A DNA stretch of 64,000 nucleotides from Rickettsiales bacterium (GTDB lineage Bacteria; Pseudomonadota; Alphaproteobacteria; Rickettsiales; UBA8987), in assembly GCA_020630095.1 (NCBI GenBank), contig JAHDCD010000011.1:1-64000 (forward strand), read 5' to 3'. The notes beneath the pieces are model-generated. The model was given only the letters and a program-made list of their open reading frames with translations, was not told the origin of the DNA and searched no databases. Positions 1-9,136 of the stretch are shown piece by piece. The stretch's first letter is position 1; each line of letters starts with the position of its first letter. The translations under genes and the position numbers were made by a program.

Positions 1-31
1 TTATATACATACCGATCTCCTAACTTGTTAA

Positions 32-334
32 AAGTTAGGTGTCAGCCCCAAAATTTTTAATTCACCATACTTTCCTTATAAAGAATTTGAAGAAGATAGC
101 TTTGAATTTTTAAAGCAAACTTTTTCATCCGAGTTTTCTAAAACTCTTAAGATACTATTTAAAGAAAATTTAAAAGGAGATAGCTATATAGAGGAGTTGC
201 CAGAATTAGATGTAATTCAAGAAGGTCATGAAGAAAAGGGAAGGGATGAAACGATAACTAACCTTATACAAAGAATAGCTCCAAAAATATGCACCCTTGA
301 AAAAGAGTCCTCACCCTATTTAGGAGTGGAATAA
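32..334 (+). pseudogene. C-terminal remnant of an unrecognised gene
   Basis: An open frame of about 100 codons runs to a TAA at 332-334 but has no ATG, GTG or plausible start, and its frame is closed by a TAA at 29-31. It would read KLGVSPKIFNSPYFPYKEF and continue as charged helical sequence. An 8-bp inverted repeat (CCTAACTT, 19-26, with its partner at 32-39) sits at the 5' edge. The frame overlaps the end of the converging minus-strand gene by 19 bp. It is most likely the tail of a truncated gene. I do not recognise the family. Confidence 0.35.
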
Positions 335-1356
335 TTTCCAGAAGCTATCTCAACCATCTTTAATACATTCTCGTTAGTATTTTCAGAAATACCATCAACA
401 ATGAAGCGTTTTGCCACTTTATTCGCGGCAAGTTTTTCAAGGTAAACAGTCATTTTAATATCTCTATCCATATCCGGATGCACTATCGTAGAGCTTGATA
501 ATATAATAGGAATTAAGCAGTTTTTGCGTGAAAAAAACTTAACAATAGATTTTACATGATGCGCACCATAAATGCCGATAGCATGCCCATCGGTTTTTTC
601 TAGCTCTTCAACAATTCCTTCTTCACGTTTTTTTGAGTGCTTATCTGTTAGAGTTAAGTATTTCTCATTTATATATTCATCGCGCTCATCTTCATCCATA
701 AGAATAAGCTTACCCATTTCTTTGGGCGATAAATCCAGCATTTTTTCTTCCACTTTATTTGAAAGAGCGTTCTGATAAGGATCACCCGCCAATAATTTAA
801 CATTATACCCAACCGCATATCTGTAATATTGCAGAAAGCTGATTATATCGGAATCAATACTATGTTCATCATGGGAAAGTATTTTTTCTAATGTTGTAGA
901 TTTTAAAGAATCAACATCAGATCTTGGAGCCTCAACCAAAGACTCGGCAGATATTTCAGCTAATTTTTCTATACCATCTTCAGGCTGTTCAATAAGAAAG
1001 TTTTTAACCCCTTGCCTACGCGCAGCATCAAAAGCACATACGGCAACAATTACATTATCACTATCAGCTACATATTTTGTTTCACCTTTTTCAGGTGTTA
1101 ATTTAGCATAATGATGCTCGCCGATAATAATTTTAGCTTCCAAGTTTAAGCTAGCGGCAAGCGCCAACTTACGTTCAATATAATCATAAACCTGCGCATA
1201 AACTCTATTAACATCTTCCTGAGCTACAGGGCGTGAAATATCACCAGATTGCGGTAAGATATTCTTTTCCTGCAAAAGCTTTGTAGCTTCCATTAGCTCA
1301 TCTAAACGCTTACCTTTATATAAGGCATCTAGGTCATATTTAAAATTATCTGCCAT
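316..1356 (-). CDS. TraB/ChaN/EreA-like hypothetical protein
   Basis: A 346-residue protein of unknown exact function. Two spaced motifs recall the TIKI/TraB/PrgY/ChaN/EreA fold: IIIGEHHY near residue 76, resembling the GExH motif, and IYGAHHVKSIVKFF near residue 263, resembling the GAxH motif of TraB. Between them lies RDEYINEKYLTL, which matches the conserved Arg-Asn region. No signal peptide or membrane segment is visible, so a cytosolic location is inferred. Its start overlaps the end of hemB by 11 bp, so the two are probably translationally coupled. Placement in the superfamily rests on motifs only, and the substrate is unknown. Confidence 0.55.
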   Translation of the reverse strand: MADNFKYDLDALYKGKRLDELMEATKLLQEKNILPQSGDISRPVAQEDVNRVYAQVYDYIERKLALAASLNLEAKIIIGEHHYAKLTPEKGETKYVADSDNVIVAVCAFDAARRQGVKNFLIEQPEDGIEKLAEISAESLVEAPRSDVDSLKSTTLEKILSHDEHSIDSDIISFLQYYRYAVGYNVKLLAGDPYQNALSNKVEEKMLDLSPKEMGKLILMDEDERDEYINEKYLTLTDKHSKKREEGIVEELEKTDGHAIGIYGAHHVKSIVKFFSRKNCLIPIILSSSTIVHPDMDRDIKMTVYLEKLAANKVAKRFIVDGISENTNENVLKMVEIASGNYSTPK

Positions 1357-2326
1357 TAATTATTTTCAAGATATCTAGCGCGGCATAGGTGAATATAATA
1401 TCTGCACCCGCTCGCTTAATAGATATCATTTGTTCCATTAAAGCTTTGTTGTAATTAACTAAACCATTTTCTGCTGCACTTTGCAACATCGCATATTCAC
1501 CCGAAACATGATACGCACACAAGGGCAGAGTAGGATTGGATTCCTTAACTTTTAAAATAATATCCAAGTAAGAAAGAGCCGGTTTGACCATTAACCAATC
1601 AGCGCCTTCATTAATATCTAATTCCACTTCAAGAAGCGCTTCATCGCGCCTAGAATAATCCATCTGATAACTAGCCTTATCTACATAAGTATCTTGTTTT
1701 GAATCTACCGCATCTCGGAAGGGCGAATAAAACGCAGAATTATATTTAACCGCATAACTCATTATAAGAGTTTTGCTATAACCCTTCCTATCCAAATGCT
1801 CACGAATAGCTTGAACGCGTCCGTCCATCATATCAGAAGGTGCTACAACATCTGCTCCAGCTTCTGCCATAATAACGGACATTTTACGAAGCACCTCAAC
1901 TGTAGAGTCATTATCAACGGTATCATTTTTAACTAAACCATCATGCCCATGGCTAGTATACGGGTCTAAGGCAATATCAGCAATTATAACAAGGTTAGGT
2001 AGGGTGCTTTTAATTTTTTTAATTGCACGCGCAGCAAGGTTATTTTTATTTAAGGCCTCACTAGCAGAGTCATCCTTTAATTCACTATCAACAACAGGGA
2101 ATAGGGCGATGGCCTTAATACCGCTCGCTGTAACATCCATTAAATGTTTAATTAACTCATCAATTGAGTATCTATTTATACTAGGTAAAGACTTCACCTC
2201 TTCAATTTCTCCAGAACCTTCTTTTACAAAAACAGGATACACTAAATCATTAGCTGTAATATTTACATCTTTAATCAAAGAGCGAATAGCTTCGCTTTTC
2301 CTATTTCGTCTTGGGCGAATTAGCAT
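1346..2326 (-). CDS. hemB: delta-aminolevulinic acid dehydratase (porphobilinogen synthase)
   Basis: HemB condenses two 5-aminolevulinate molecules into porphobilinogen in heme synthesis. The 326 residues match the usual family length. The Schiff-base lysines are K194 (SYAVKYNSAFYSPFR) and K248 (MVKPA). The metal-binding segment IADIALDPYTSHGHDG (115-130) carries aspartates where zinc enzymes have cysteines, so this is the Mg-type enzyme typical of alphaproteobacteria. The ATG at 2326 is the natural start. It is the first gene of a two-gene minus-strand unit and diverges from the gene at 2412. Confidence 0.97.
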   Translation of the reverse strand: MLIRPRRNRKSEAIRSLIKDVNITANDLVYPVFVKEGSGEIEEVKSLPSINRYSIDELIKHLMDVTASGIKAIALFPVVDSELKDDSASEALNKNNLAARAIKKIKSTLPNLVIIADIALDPYTSHGHDGLVKNDTVDNDSTVEVLRKMSVIMAEAGADVVAPSDMMDGRVQAIREHLDRKGYSKTLIMSYAVKYNSAFYSPFRDAVDSKQDTYVDKASYQMDYSRRDEALLEVELDINEGADWLMVKPALSYLDIILKVKESNPTLPLCAYHVSGEYAMLQSAAENGLVNYNKALMEQMISIKRAGADIIFTYAALDILKIINGR

Positions 2327-2411
2327 AAAAAAATCCAGTTAAGGCTTTACTTTTTAAATCTTTATAAAGATAAAAGAAATAAATTAATAACTTATTAACA
2401 AATTTAACAAA

Positions 2412-3167
2412 ATGGAATTTTTTACATCAGAATTAATAATTTATCTAGGCGCGGCATTAATTGTTGGTCTAATTTTAGGCTGGCTATTTGGCGTTGTATG
2501 CGCAAATGAAAAATGCGACCAAGAGCTTGGTCTTGATATCAAATCTGGTGATTTAGGTTTAGGTAATTGCGCTAAAGAGTGCAGTATGGAAAGGGCTGAG
2601 TGTGAAATTAACTCAGCGAAGTCAACTCCAAAAACTAAACCTGTAGCAAAGAAAAAGGCTCCTGCCAAAAAAGCAACTCCTAAGAAGAAGGTTCCAGTTG
2701 CTAAAAAAGCTCCAGTAAAAAAGGCCGCTCCAGCTAAAAAGAAAGCTGTATCAGTTGTGTCTGGAAATTCAGGCTTAGAAATTGAAACAGTTGAAGGTAT
2801 TGGTGAAGTTTACGGTCAAAAGCTTCGTGCAATGAAAATTGAAACTACAGGCGCTTTACTAAAAGCTAATAAATCTGCACCTAAAAAATTAAGAACAGAT
2901 GTTGAAGCATCCTTAAAAGTTAAAGATACTGTAGTTAATAGCTGGGTTTCTATGGCAGATCTTCTTCGTGTTGATGGTATTGATAAACAATATGCAGAGC
3001 TTTTAAATGATTCTGGTATTAATGATGTAGCTGCTCTTGCTAAGGCTAGTAACACTGGTTTGGCTACAAAGGCTAAGAAAATTAATGATGATACAGGTGT
3101 TGCCCCTAAGGCTCCAACTGCAACTGAGTTGAAAAATATTATCGCGAACGCTAAGAAGCTTGTATAG
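2412..3167 (+). CDS. membrane-anchored Lys/Ala/Pro-rich protein with DUF4332 domain
   Basis: Three parts are visible. Residues 7-30 form a transmembrane segment. Residues 70-115 form a histone-H1-like linker of KKAPAKK-type repeats. The C-terminal part (about 120-225) is a DUF4332 helix-hairpin-helix domain with the signatures VEGIGEVYGQKL and WVSMADLLRVDGIDKQYAELL. The basic tail and HhH motifs suggest nucleic-acid or nucleoid contact near the membrane, which is inference. A short cysteine-rich stretch (residues 30-65) follows the membrane segment. The gene converges with midA and overlaps its end by 17 bp. Confidence 0.75.
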   Translation: MEFFTSELIIYLGAALIVGLILGWLFGVVCANEKCDQELGLDIKSGDLGLGNCAKECSMERAECEINSAKSTPKTKPVAKKKAPAKKATPKKKVPVAKKAPVKKAAPAKKKAVSVVSGNSGLEIETVEGIGEVYGQKLRAMKIETTGALLKANKSAPKKLRTDVEASLKVKDTVVNSWVSMADLLRVDGIDKQYAELLNDSGINDVAALAKASNTGLATKAKKINDDTGVAPKAPTATELKNIIANAKKLV

Positions 3168-4101
3168 CAATAACTTTAAACAAATCTCCCATTTGAGAAG
3201 TTGATATTAACCTGTTAACATCATCAAGTATTTTTGGATTAGCTTTAGCTAAAATTTCAGCTCTTAAAGTTATTCCATACTTAATTAAGAACTCAGCTTG
3301 AGTTTTTAATTCAAGAACCTGTAGACCTACGCCCCTACTTAGGTTCTCTAACTTATTAAAGTTAATATGAGAAGTAAGGTCAGTATCTCCAATGTCATGG
3401 AAAATGCTGGCCTTTTTATGTTTTTGTATAGCTTGTAAAGTATCCCCACTTCCGCTGAAATAACCATAATCAATAAATAGACCTAGCCCTTTGTTTTCTT
3501 TTATATGCTCACAAATATTTGAATAGTACCCCTCTGCACCTTGGCTTTCCTCTAGAGTTATTTCATCTGAGGTTCTAGTAAGTTCGCCATTGGTAATAGT
3601 TACTTTCACTTCATTTTCGTTATGGAATTGCTTAATCGGTAGGCAGTCAAAAAACTCATTAGCATAAATAATGCAAGGCAAGCTAGGCAGTTCTTCAATA
3701 GATTCTATATGAGTAACATCAAGGGCCATACTTTGTAATTCTCGTAACTTCGGGTTGATTTCAATTATATAAGGTTTAATACGCTCAGATATTTCAGGGA
3801 ATTGAGAGAAAGTTCTCAATATATCTTTCATTAAAGTCCCTTTGCCAGCGCCAATCTCAACCAGTGCAATATCGCCTTCAGGCAGCTCATGAATTTTATT
3901 TAAAAAGAATATCGCAATTATTTCACCAAAAATTTGAGATATTTCCGGCGATGTTATAAAGTCACCCTCTGCCCCTATTGGGTAATTGTTTGTATAGTAA
4001 CCATATTCAGGGTGATACAGTGCAAGCTCCATAAACTCATCAATCGGCATATCGCCATTACTGATAATTTTATCTCGTATTATTTGTTCTAGTTTATTCA
4101 T
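3151..4101 (-). CDS. SAM-dependent methyltransferase, MidA/NDUFAF7 family
   Basis: A 316-residue protein of the DUF185/COG1565 family, the bacterial relatives of mitochondrial NDUFAF7, which methylates an arginine of complex I subunit NDUFS2. Diagnostic segments are ALYHPEYGYYTN near residue 27, GDFITSPEISQIFGE, and the SAM-binding loop LVEIGAGKGTLMKDIL near 80. That it supports complex I assembly here is inference from family knowledge. It overlaps queA by 8 bp and is probably coupled to it. Its 3' end overlaps the convergent gene at 2412-3167. Confidence 0.85.
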   Translation of the reverse strand: MNKLEQIIRDKIISNGDMPIDEFMELALYHPEYGYYTNNYPIGAEGDFITSPEISQIFGEIIAIFFLNKIHELPEGDIALVEIGAGKGTLMKDILRTFSQFPEISERIKPYIIEINPKLRELQSMALDVTHIESIEELPSLPCIIYANEFFDCLPIKQFHNENEVKVTITNGELTRTSDEITLEESQGAEGYYSNICEHIKENKGLGLFIDYGYFSGSGDTLQAIQKHKKASIFHDIGDTDLTSHINFNKLENLSRGVGLQVLELKTQAEFLIKYGITLRAEILAKANPKILDDVNRLISTSQMGDLFKVIAIQAS

Positions 4102-5143
4102 TAAATAACAAGCTTGAGTCGCCGAATGAGTAGAAGCGATAATTATTTTCTATCGCGTGATTATATATTTCAAACGCGTTATCTCTACCGTTAACAAAGG
4201 CGGACACCAGCATAATTAACGTAGACTTAGGCAGGTGGAAGTTAGTCATTAATACGTCAACGGCTTTAAAGTCATACGGCGGAGTAATAAAAATATCCGT
4301 TTCACCACAAAAAGTTGTAACCTTGCCGTTGGCATCAATAGCGCTTTCTAAAATGCGTAACGCAGTAGTACCTATGGCAAATATTCGTCCACCATTTGCT
4401 TTAACTTGGTTTATTCTATTGGCAACGGCTTCTGTAATCTCCCCCCATTCACTATGCATCTTATGCTCTGATAAATCATCAGTTTTTACCGGTAAAAATG
4501 TACCTGCACCAACATGAAGTGTAACAAACTCCTTGTTGGGTATTGCATCCATCATATCTTTGGTAAAGTGTAAGCTGGCCGTAGGCGCTGCAACCGCACC
4601 ATCATTTTTGGCAAATACGGTTTGATACTTTTCTTGCTCGTAATCCTTATCTCGTTTCTCTAATTTAGACGTAATATATGGAGGTAATGGCATATTGCCT
4701 TGCTCATGGAGCGCATCAAAAAATTTAGCTTCATCACCTGCATTAAATCCTTCAAAGTTAATTGTAGCAAAATCTTTACTTTTAACTTTAACTGTGGCTG
4801 TAAATTCTTCTGAGAAAATTATCTTATCTCCAACCTCAAGTTTCTTTAAAGGCTTTGCGAAGCATTCCCAATCATAATGCCCAACTTTCTTAGATAGATT
4901 AATTCTAACCTTGGCAACAGCATCGCCACGAACCCGCACTCCTTCTAGCTCGGCACTAATTACCTTTGTATCATTAAAGATAACTAAATCTTTATCGGCA
5001 ATATAAGAAAGGACGTTTTTAGATATATCATCCGAAATTCCACCACCCTTATACACTAAGAGCCTAGATTCATTTCTAGGCTCCTTTAGTTGAGTAGCTA
5101 TTAACTCCTCAGGTAGTGTGTAGTCAAAGTCAGATAATCGCAT
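4094..5143 (-). CDS. queA: tRNA preQ1(34) S-adenosylmethionine ribosyltransferase-isomerase
   Basis: QueA transfers and isomerises the ribosyl group of SAM onto preQ1 at the tRNA wobble position, giving epoxyqueuosine. The 349 residues are full length. Family motifs include the start MRLSDFDYTLPEELIA, LIATQLKEPRNESRLLVY, APTASLHFT and LPKSTLIMLVSAF near the C-terminus. It sits between the cyclophilin gene (stop and start overlap by one base) and midA (8-bp overlap), so the three form one tight minus-strand unit. Confidence 0.97.
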   Translation of the reverse strand: MRLSDFDYTLPEELIATQLKEPRNESRLLVYKGGGISDDISKNVLSYIADKDLVIFNDTKVISAELEGVRVRGDAVAKVRINLSKKVGHYDWECFAKPLKKLEVGDKIIFSEEFTATVKVKSKDFATINFEGFNAGDEAKFFDALHEQGNMPLPPYITSKLEKRDKDYEQEKYQTVFAKNDGAVAAPTASLHFTKDMMDAIPNKEFVTLHVGAGTFLPVKTDDLSEHKMHSEWGEITEAVANRINQVKANGGRIFAIGTTALRILESAIDANGKVTTFCGETDIFITPPYDFKAVDVLMTNFHLPKSTLIMLVSAFVNGRDNAFEIYNHAIENNYRFYSFGDSSLLFNE

Positions 5144-5763
5144 TACTTTGCAACTTTTAATGAAACAATCTTATCAGGATTATCAACTTTACCATTATCA
5201 GACTTGCTACCAAGTTTGATATTATCAACAAATTCCATGCCATCAGTAACTTCACCAAACACGGTATATTGCTTATCTAGGAAGCGAGAATCTTTTAAGC
5301 AGATAAAAAATTGCGAGTTAGCAGAATCAGGATGCCCAGAACGCGCCATAGATAATGTACCGCGGTAGTGAGGCTTATCATTAAACTCAGCTTTTAAGTT
5401 GCCCTTTTTAGAACCACCCATGCCAGTACCAGTAGGATCGCCAGTTTGAGCCATAAAGCCTTCAATTACACGATGGAAAACAATTCCATCATAAAAACCT
5501 TCACTCGCAAGTTCTTTAATACGAGCAACGTGCTTAGGCGCTACATCTTCAAATAATTTGATTGTAACTGTGCCGTCTTTTAATTCTAATTTTAATGTAT
5601 TTTCCATATTTGAATGTGAGTGGTTATGCCCATGCGCGTGATTATGACCTGAATGATCATGCCCATCACCTGCATTTGCGCTATTATTTAGCTGACCAGA
5701 GAAATAAAGGAAAGCAAAAACTGCTAAAGCTACTAAAGCGGTAAAAAGTATAAATTTTTTCAT
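5143..5763 (-). CDS. exported peptidyl-prolyl cis-trans isomerase, cyclophilin type
   Basis: I place the start at the ATG at 5763 (MKKFILFTALVALAVFAFL), because a signal or anchor segment begins there. The upstream in-frame extension has no family support. A histidine-rich linker (about residues 32-52, repeats of GHNH/HSH) follows, then a complete cyclophilin domain with FHRVIEGFMAQTGDP, SMARSGHPDSANSQFFI and YTVFGEV. The protein should fold proline-containing substrates in the periplasm. The His-rich linker may bind metal, which is inference. It is the first gene of the ppi-queA-midA unit. Confidence 0.9.
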   Translation of the reverse strand: MKKFILFTALVALAVFAFLYFSGQLNNSANAGDGHDHSGHNHAHGHNHSHSNMENTLKLELKDGTVTIKLFEDVAPKHVARIKELASEGFYDGIVFHRVIEGFMAQTGDPTGTGMGGSKKGNLKAEFNDKPHYRGTLSMARSGHPDSANSQFFICLKDSRFLDKQYTVFGEVTDGMEFVDNIKLGSKSDNGKVDNPDKIVSLKVAK

Positions 5764-5839
5764 AATATAATTAATATTTAAAGAGTTTGTTAATATTTTC
5801 TTGATATGATAAAAGTCAAACAATATTTAATAAGTTATA

Positions 5840-6151
5840 GTGCAGAAGTTATTAAAAAAAATATGCTTTAAATATACTCAGGTTTTATTAATCCCTATCT
5901 GGTATCATTTAATATATAGATTGTTCATCGCAATCGAGCCTTCAATGGCGCAATCTTTATGGTTTCACTTAGTAAACTGGATATTTGTTTGCCTAATTAT
6001 TTTCTCCGCCCACTTCGCATTTTTTAAAAAAGATAAAATCGCGGTAATGCTATGCTATATATCTGTAGTGATAGGCTTACTTATAAGTGCATGGTTTGTA
6101 TCTAACAACCCAGATATCCAACGCGATGAACCAAAGCCGTTATTTTCTTAA
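5840..6151 (+). CDS. small hypothetical membrane protein
   Basis: A 103-residue protein with three hydrophobic stretches, near residues 14-31, 44-62 and 70-87, and a short polar tail (NPDIQRDEPKPLFS). I recognise no family. It diverges from the cyclophilin gene and ends six bases before the receiver-domain gene, with which it may be co-transcribed. The reading frame is compact and the spacing sensible, but there is no homology argument for it. Confidence 0.5.
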   Translation: MQKLLKKICFKYTQVLLIPIWYHLIYRLFIAIEPSMAQSLWFHLVNWIFVCLIIFSAHFAFFKKDKIAVMLCYISVVIGLLISAWFVSNNPDIQRDEPKPLFS

Positions 6152-6156
6152 AGTAC

Positions 6157-6612
6157 TTGGTTGAAATTCTTTACATAGAAAACGATGATGCTCAAAGTTA
6201 TGAGTTGAGAAGGGATGTTAGGCTGGCTCTTTTAAATAAAAATGCTGAATTTGATGTATCTTTTACTATAGCAACAAATGTTTCTATGGCTACGGCTAGA
6301 TTGGGTGTGAAAGATTACGATCTCATAGTAACTGATCTTGATGTACCTTATCGAAATGATAATAGAGATGATGATCCGGATTATGTTTTGACAATGTTAG
6401 AAAGGCTTAGGGAGAAGAGGATAGCTTCCGGAAGGAACTCTGAAACTAAAGCTTTAGTATATAGTAGTTTTCAAGGTTATACTATATCAAAGGTTCAATA
6501 TTCTGTTGGTGTTGATAGTGTCGTGAGTAAAGGGAAGGGGGGTGTTAAATATATTGCTGACTTATTAATAGATATAAATGAGAGGAAGGAGGTAGGGATT
6601 GGTAAACATTAA
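6157..6612 (+). CDS. stand-alone receiver-like (REC) domain protein
   Basis: A 151-residue protein with the layout of a response-regulator receiver: an acidic pair in ILYIENDD near residue 10, the candidate phospho-acceptor Asp in LIVTDLDVP near 57, a Ser in LVYSS near 103, and a Lys in VVSKGKGG near 127. No output domain follows. The start is a TTG immediately after the upstream gene, so the exact N-terminus is uncertain. No histidine kinase lies nearby. Partner and output are unknown. Confidence 0.65.
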   Translation: MVEILYIENDDAQSYELRRDVRLALLNKNAEFDVSFTIATNVSMATARLGVKDYDLIVTDLDVPYRNDNRDDDPDYVLTMLERLREKRIASGRNSETKALVYSSFQGYTISKVQYSVGVDSVVSKGKGGVKYIADLLIDINERKEVGIGKH

Positions 6613-6658
6613 TCTTGATAATTAAATTCCTATGGCTTAAAAACTAACACCTACTTAA

Positions 6659-6732
6659 GCGGGTGTAGCTTAATGGTAAAGCTCCAGCCTTCCAAGCTGG
6701 CCATGAGGGTTCGATTCCCTTCACCCGCTCCA
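6659..6732 (+). tRNA. tRNA-Gly (TCC anticodon)
   Basis: A complete cloverleaf: acceptor GCGGGTG pairs with CACCCGC, the anticodon loop is CTTCCAA (anticodon TCC, reading GGA/GGG), the T-arm is AGGG-TTCGATT-CCCT, and CCA is encoded at 6730-6732. It lies upstream of tuf, as in the classical tRNA-tufB-secE arrangement. Confidence 0.97.
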
Positions 6733-6843
6733 AGTATGAGGGATATTAGTTGGTGATTGACAGATGTCGGTTGACAGCTATATTGCAAGTGCTTATAAAC
6801 GAGCACTAACAAAAATTTAACTTAACAACTTTTTAGAAATAAA

Positions 6844-8019
6844 ATGGCAAAAGAAACCTTTGAGCGTAATAAACCCCATGTAAACGTTGGTACTATTGGA
6901 CACGTAGATCATGGTAAAACTACATTAACAGCAGCTATCTGTAAAGTATTCGGTACTGGTCAGAAGTTTGATGAAATCGATTCAGCTCCAGAAGAGCGTG
7001 AGCGTGGTATCACAATTTCAACTGCACACGTAGAATATGAAACTGATAACCGTCACTATGCACACGTAGACTGTCCAGGTCACGCGGATTATGTTAAAAA
7101 CATGATTACCGGTGCGGCACAAATGGATGGTGCTATCTTAGTAGTAAACGCAGCTGATGGTCCTATGCCACAAACTCGTGAGCACATTCTACTTGCACGT
7201 CAGGTAGGTGTACCAGCTCTTGTAGTTTTCTTAAACAAGGTTGACCAAGTAGACGATGAAGAATTACTAGAATTAGTAGAAATGGAAGTTCGTGAACTTC
7301 TTTCTGAATATGAATTCCCTGGTGATGATATTCCAATAATTAAAGGTTCTGCATTAGCATGTGTTGAAGGTAGAGATCCTGAGATCGGTGAAAACGCCGT
7401 TCGTGAATTATTAAAGAGCGTTGATGAATATATTCCTGAGCCTGAGCGCCCAGTAGATGCTAAGTTCCTAATGCCTGTAGAGGATGTATTCTCTATTGAG
7501 GGTCGTGGTACTGTAGTAACTGGTCGTATTGAGCAAGGTATCATCAAAGTTGGTGAAGAGATTGAAATCGTAGGTGTGAACGATACTACTACAACTACTT
7601 GTACTGGTGTTGAAATGTTCCGTAAGCTTCTTGATGAAGGTCGTGCGGGTGATAACGTTGGTATCTTATTACGTGGTACAAAGCGTGATGAAGTACAGCG
7701 TGGTCAAGTATTAGCCGTTCCTGGTTCAATCAAGCCGCACACTAAATTCGAAGCTGAGGTATATATCCTTACTAAAGAAGAGGGTGGACGTCACACTCCA
7801 TTCTTCAACAACTACCGTCCACAGTTCTACTTCCGTACAACTGACGTAACGGGTGCTGTTGAGCTTCCTTCTGGTACTGAAATGATTATGCCAGGCGATA
7901 ACACTAAAATTACAGTTGAGTTAATCAACCCAATCGCGATGGATGAAGGTTTACGTTTCGCTATCCGTGAAGGTGGTAGAACTGTAGGTGCTGGTGTTGT
8001 AGCAAAAATCATTGCTTAA
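6844..8019 (+). CDS. tuf: translation elongation factor EF-Tu
   Basis: EF-Tu carries aminoacyl-tRNA to the ribosomal A site. The 391 residues are full length, with G1 GHVDHGKT, G2 GITI, G3 DCPGH, G4 NKVD and the typical C-terminus [10 protein letters not shown]. No strong Shine-Dalgarno precedes the ATG. A 6-bp hairpin (AGTGCT/AGCACT, 6788-6807) lies in the leader and could reflect transcript processing after tRNA-Gly. Codon use (CGT, GGT, GTA) is that of a highly expressed gene. It is followed by a hairpin and tRNA-Trp. Confidence 0.99.
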   Translation: MAKETFERNKPHVNVGTIGHVDHGKTTLTAAICKVFGTGQKFDEIDSAPEERERGITISTAHVEYETDNRHYAHVDCPGHADYVKNMITGAAQMDGAILVVNAADGPMPQTREHILLARQVGVPALVVFLNKVDQVDDEELLELVEMEVRELLSEYEFPGDDIPIIKGSALACVEGRDPEIGENAVRELLKSVDEYIPEPERPVDAKFLMPVEDVFSIEGRGTVVTGRIEQGIIKVGEEIEIVGVNDTTTTTCTGVEMFRKLLDEGRAGDNVGILLRGTKRDEVQRGQVLAVPGSIKPHTKFEAEVYILTKEEGGRHTPFFNNYRPQFYFRTTDVTGAVELPSGTEMIMPGDNTKITVELINPIAMDEGLRFAIREGGRTVGAGVVAKIIA

Positions 8020-8035
8020 GGTTAAATGAAAGCGT

Positions 8036-8058
8036 GGGTAGACTTTTTAAGTCTACCC
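8036..8058 (+). terminator. hairpin after tuf (attenuator or processing site)
   Basis: A perfect 10-bp stem, GGGTAGACTT against AAGTCTACCC, with a three-base T loop. It is followed by CGTTCT rather than a T-run, so it may be a partial terminator or an RNase site between tuf and tRNA-Trp. Confidence 0.5.
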
Positions 8059-8100
8059 CGTTCTCCTAACCCCTAGAACCTAACACCTCAGAAATAATAT

Positions 8101-8176
8101 AGGGGTATAGCTCAGTTGGTAGAGCAGCGGTCTCCAAAGCCGCGTGCCGGGAGTTCGAGTCTCTCTGCCCCTGCCA
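8101..8176 (+). tRNA. tRNA-Trp (CCA anticodon)
   Basis: The acceptor AGGGGTA pairs with TGCCCCT. The D-arm is GCTCAGTTGGTAGAGC, the anticodon loop is CTCCAAA (anticodon CCA), and the 3' CCA is encoded at 8174-8176. Its position between tuf and secE is conserved in many proteobacteria. Confidence 0.97.
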
Positions 8177-8243
8177 CAATAAGCTTAGCATTTGCAATAT
8201 AGCAAGGCGAAGCCAAGGCGAGACACACTAAACAATAAATCTA

Positions 8244-8432
8244 ATGAAGAATTTATTCACATATTTAAGAAATGTAAGAACAGAATCCAAGAAGGTTACA
8301 TGGCCTACAAGGAAAGAAACATTTTCTACTTTCTTTTTAGTTATTACTGTGGTAATAATATCCGCTCTATTCTTTGCCCTAGTGGACTATTTAAGCTTAG
8401 AATTCGTTCAAGCTGCATTATTAGGTGCCTAA
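8244..8432 (+). CDS. secE: preprotein translocase subunit SecE
   Basis: A 62-residue single-span SecE. The conserved cytoplasmic helix ends in SKKVTWPTRKET (residues 15-26), followed by one membrane helix (28-48). It clamps SecY in the inner-membrane SecYEG channel. A longer overlapping frame at 8192-8461 is only a shadow. It is followed 38 bases later by nusG, the usual partner. Confidence 0.95.
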   Translation: MKNLFTYLRNVRTESKKVTWPTRKETFSTFFLVITVVIISALFFALVDYLSLEFVQAALLGA

Positions 8433-8470
8433 GTATAGTCTTAACAAAACCAATTAATTAATTTGTTTAA

Positions 8471-9046
8471 ATGTCTGAATTAGCAGAACAAAATAGCGAT
8501 AACCAACCTAAAACTAGATGGTACATTGTACATGTGCATTCTGGTCAAGAGCTTAGCGTTGCTAAAAAAATCGAATTAAAATTCAAAGGTACAGATAAAG
8601 AATCTGCTTTGGAAGAGATCTACGTACCTGTAGAAAAATACACTGAAGTTAAAAATAACGAACGTAAGGAGTTAGAGCGTAGGTTCTTCCCGGGTTATGT
8701 TCTTGTAAAAGTAGCGATGAGTGATGATAGCTGGCAGGCTATTAAGTCAGTTCCAAAAGTTACTGGCTTCTTAGGTGCGCAAAAGGGTGCTAAACCATCG
8801 CCTGTTCGCCAAAAAGAGATTGATGAAATTAAAGCGAAAGTAGAAGAGGGTATTGTTACTTCTGAAGGTGCATCTGAATACGTAGTAGGTGATACAGTTT
8901 CAGTGGTTGATGGCCCGTTCGCTTCGTTTAACGGTGTTATTGAAGAGGTGTTTGATGAAAAACGTACAGTTCGTTTATCGGTATCTATCTTCGGTCGTGT
9001 AACGCCAGTAGAATTAGAATTTAACCAAATACGTAAAGAAGATTAA
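8471..9046 (+). CDS. nusG: transcription termination/antitermination factor NusG
   Basis: A 191-residue NusG. The NGN domain begins at RWYIVHVHSGQE (residue 16) and contains ERRFFPGYVLV. The C-terminal KOW domain contains GDTVSVVDGPFASFNGVIEEV. It binds RNA polymerase and links it to Rho or ribosomal S10. The order secE-nusG-rplK is the ancestral one. The start has no clear Shine-Dalgarno sequence. Confidence 0.98.
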   Translation: MSELAEQNSDNQPKTRWYIVHVHSGQELSVAKKIELKFKGTDKESALEEIYVPVEKYTEVKNNERKELERRFFPGYVLVKVAMSDDSWQAIKSVPKVTGFLGAQKGAKPSPVRQKEIDEIKAKVEEGIVTSEGASEYVVGDTVSVVDGPFASFNGVIEEVFDEKRTVRLSVSIFGRVTPVELEFNQIRKED

Positions 9047-9071
9047 TTAGATTGCTCATCTAATCTCTTCT

Positions 9072-9110
9072 AAAATTTGTTTTCCAACGCTTCTCTGAAA
9101 AACAAATTTT
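9072..9110 (+). terminator. long perfect hairpin between nusG and rplK
   Basis: A 12-bp perfect inverted repeat, AAAATTTGTTTT (9072-9083) and its complement (9099-9110). The right arm ends in TTTT. It could act as a partial terminator or transcript-processing site separating secE-nusG from rplK. Function is inferred from shape only. Confidence 0.45.
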
Positions 9111-9136
9111 AATAGTTAACTATATAGGTAAATAAA

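Noticed and set aside
7200-7547. Long open frame antisense to tuf (similar ones antisense to rplA, rplL, secA, gdh and fabF)
   Set aside because: Composition mirrors the codon bias of the sense gene, no start context, no family resemblance. These are shadows.
8192-8461. 89-codon frame overlapping secE
   Set aside because: Starts in the tRNA-Trp spacer and overlaps the clear SecE frame throughout. Its translation has no family features.
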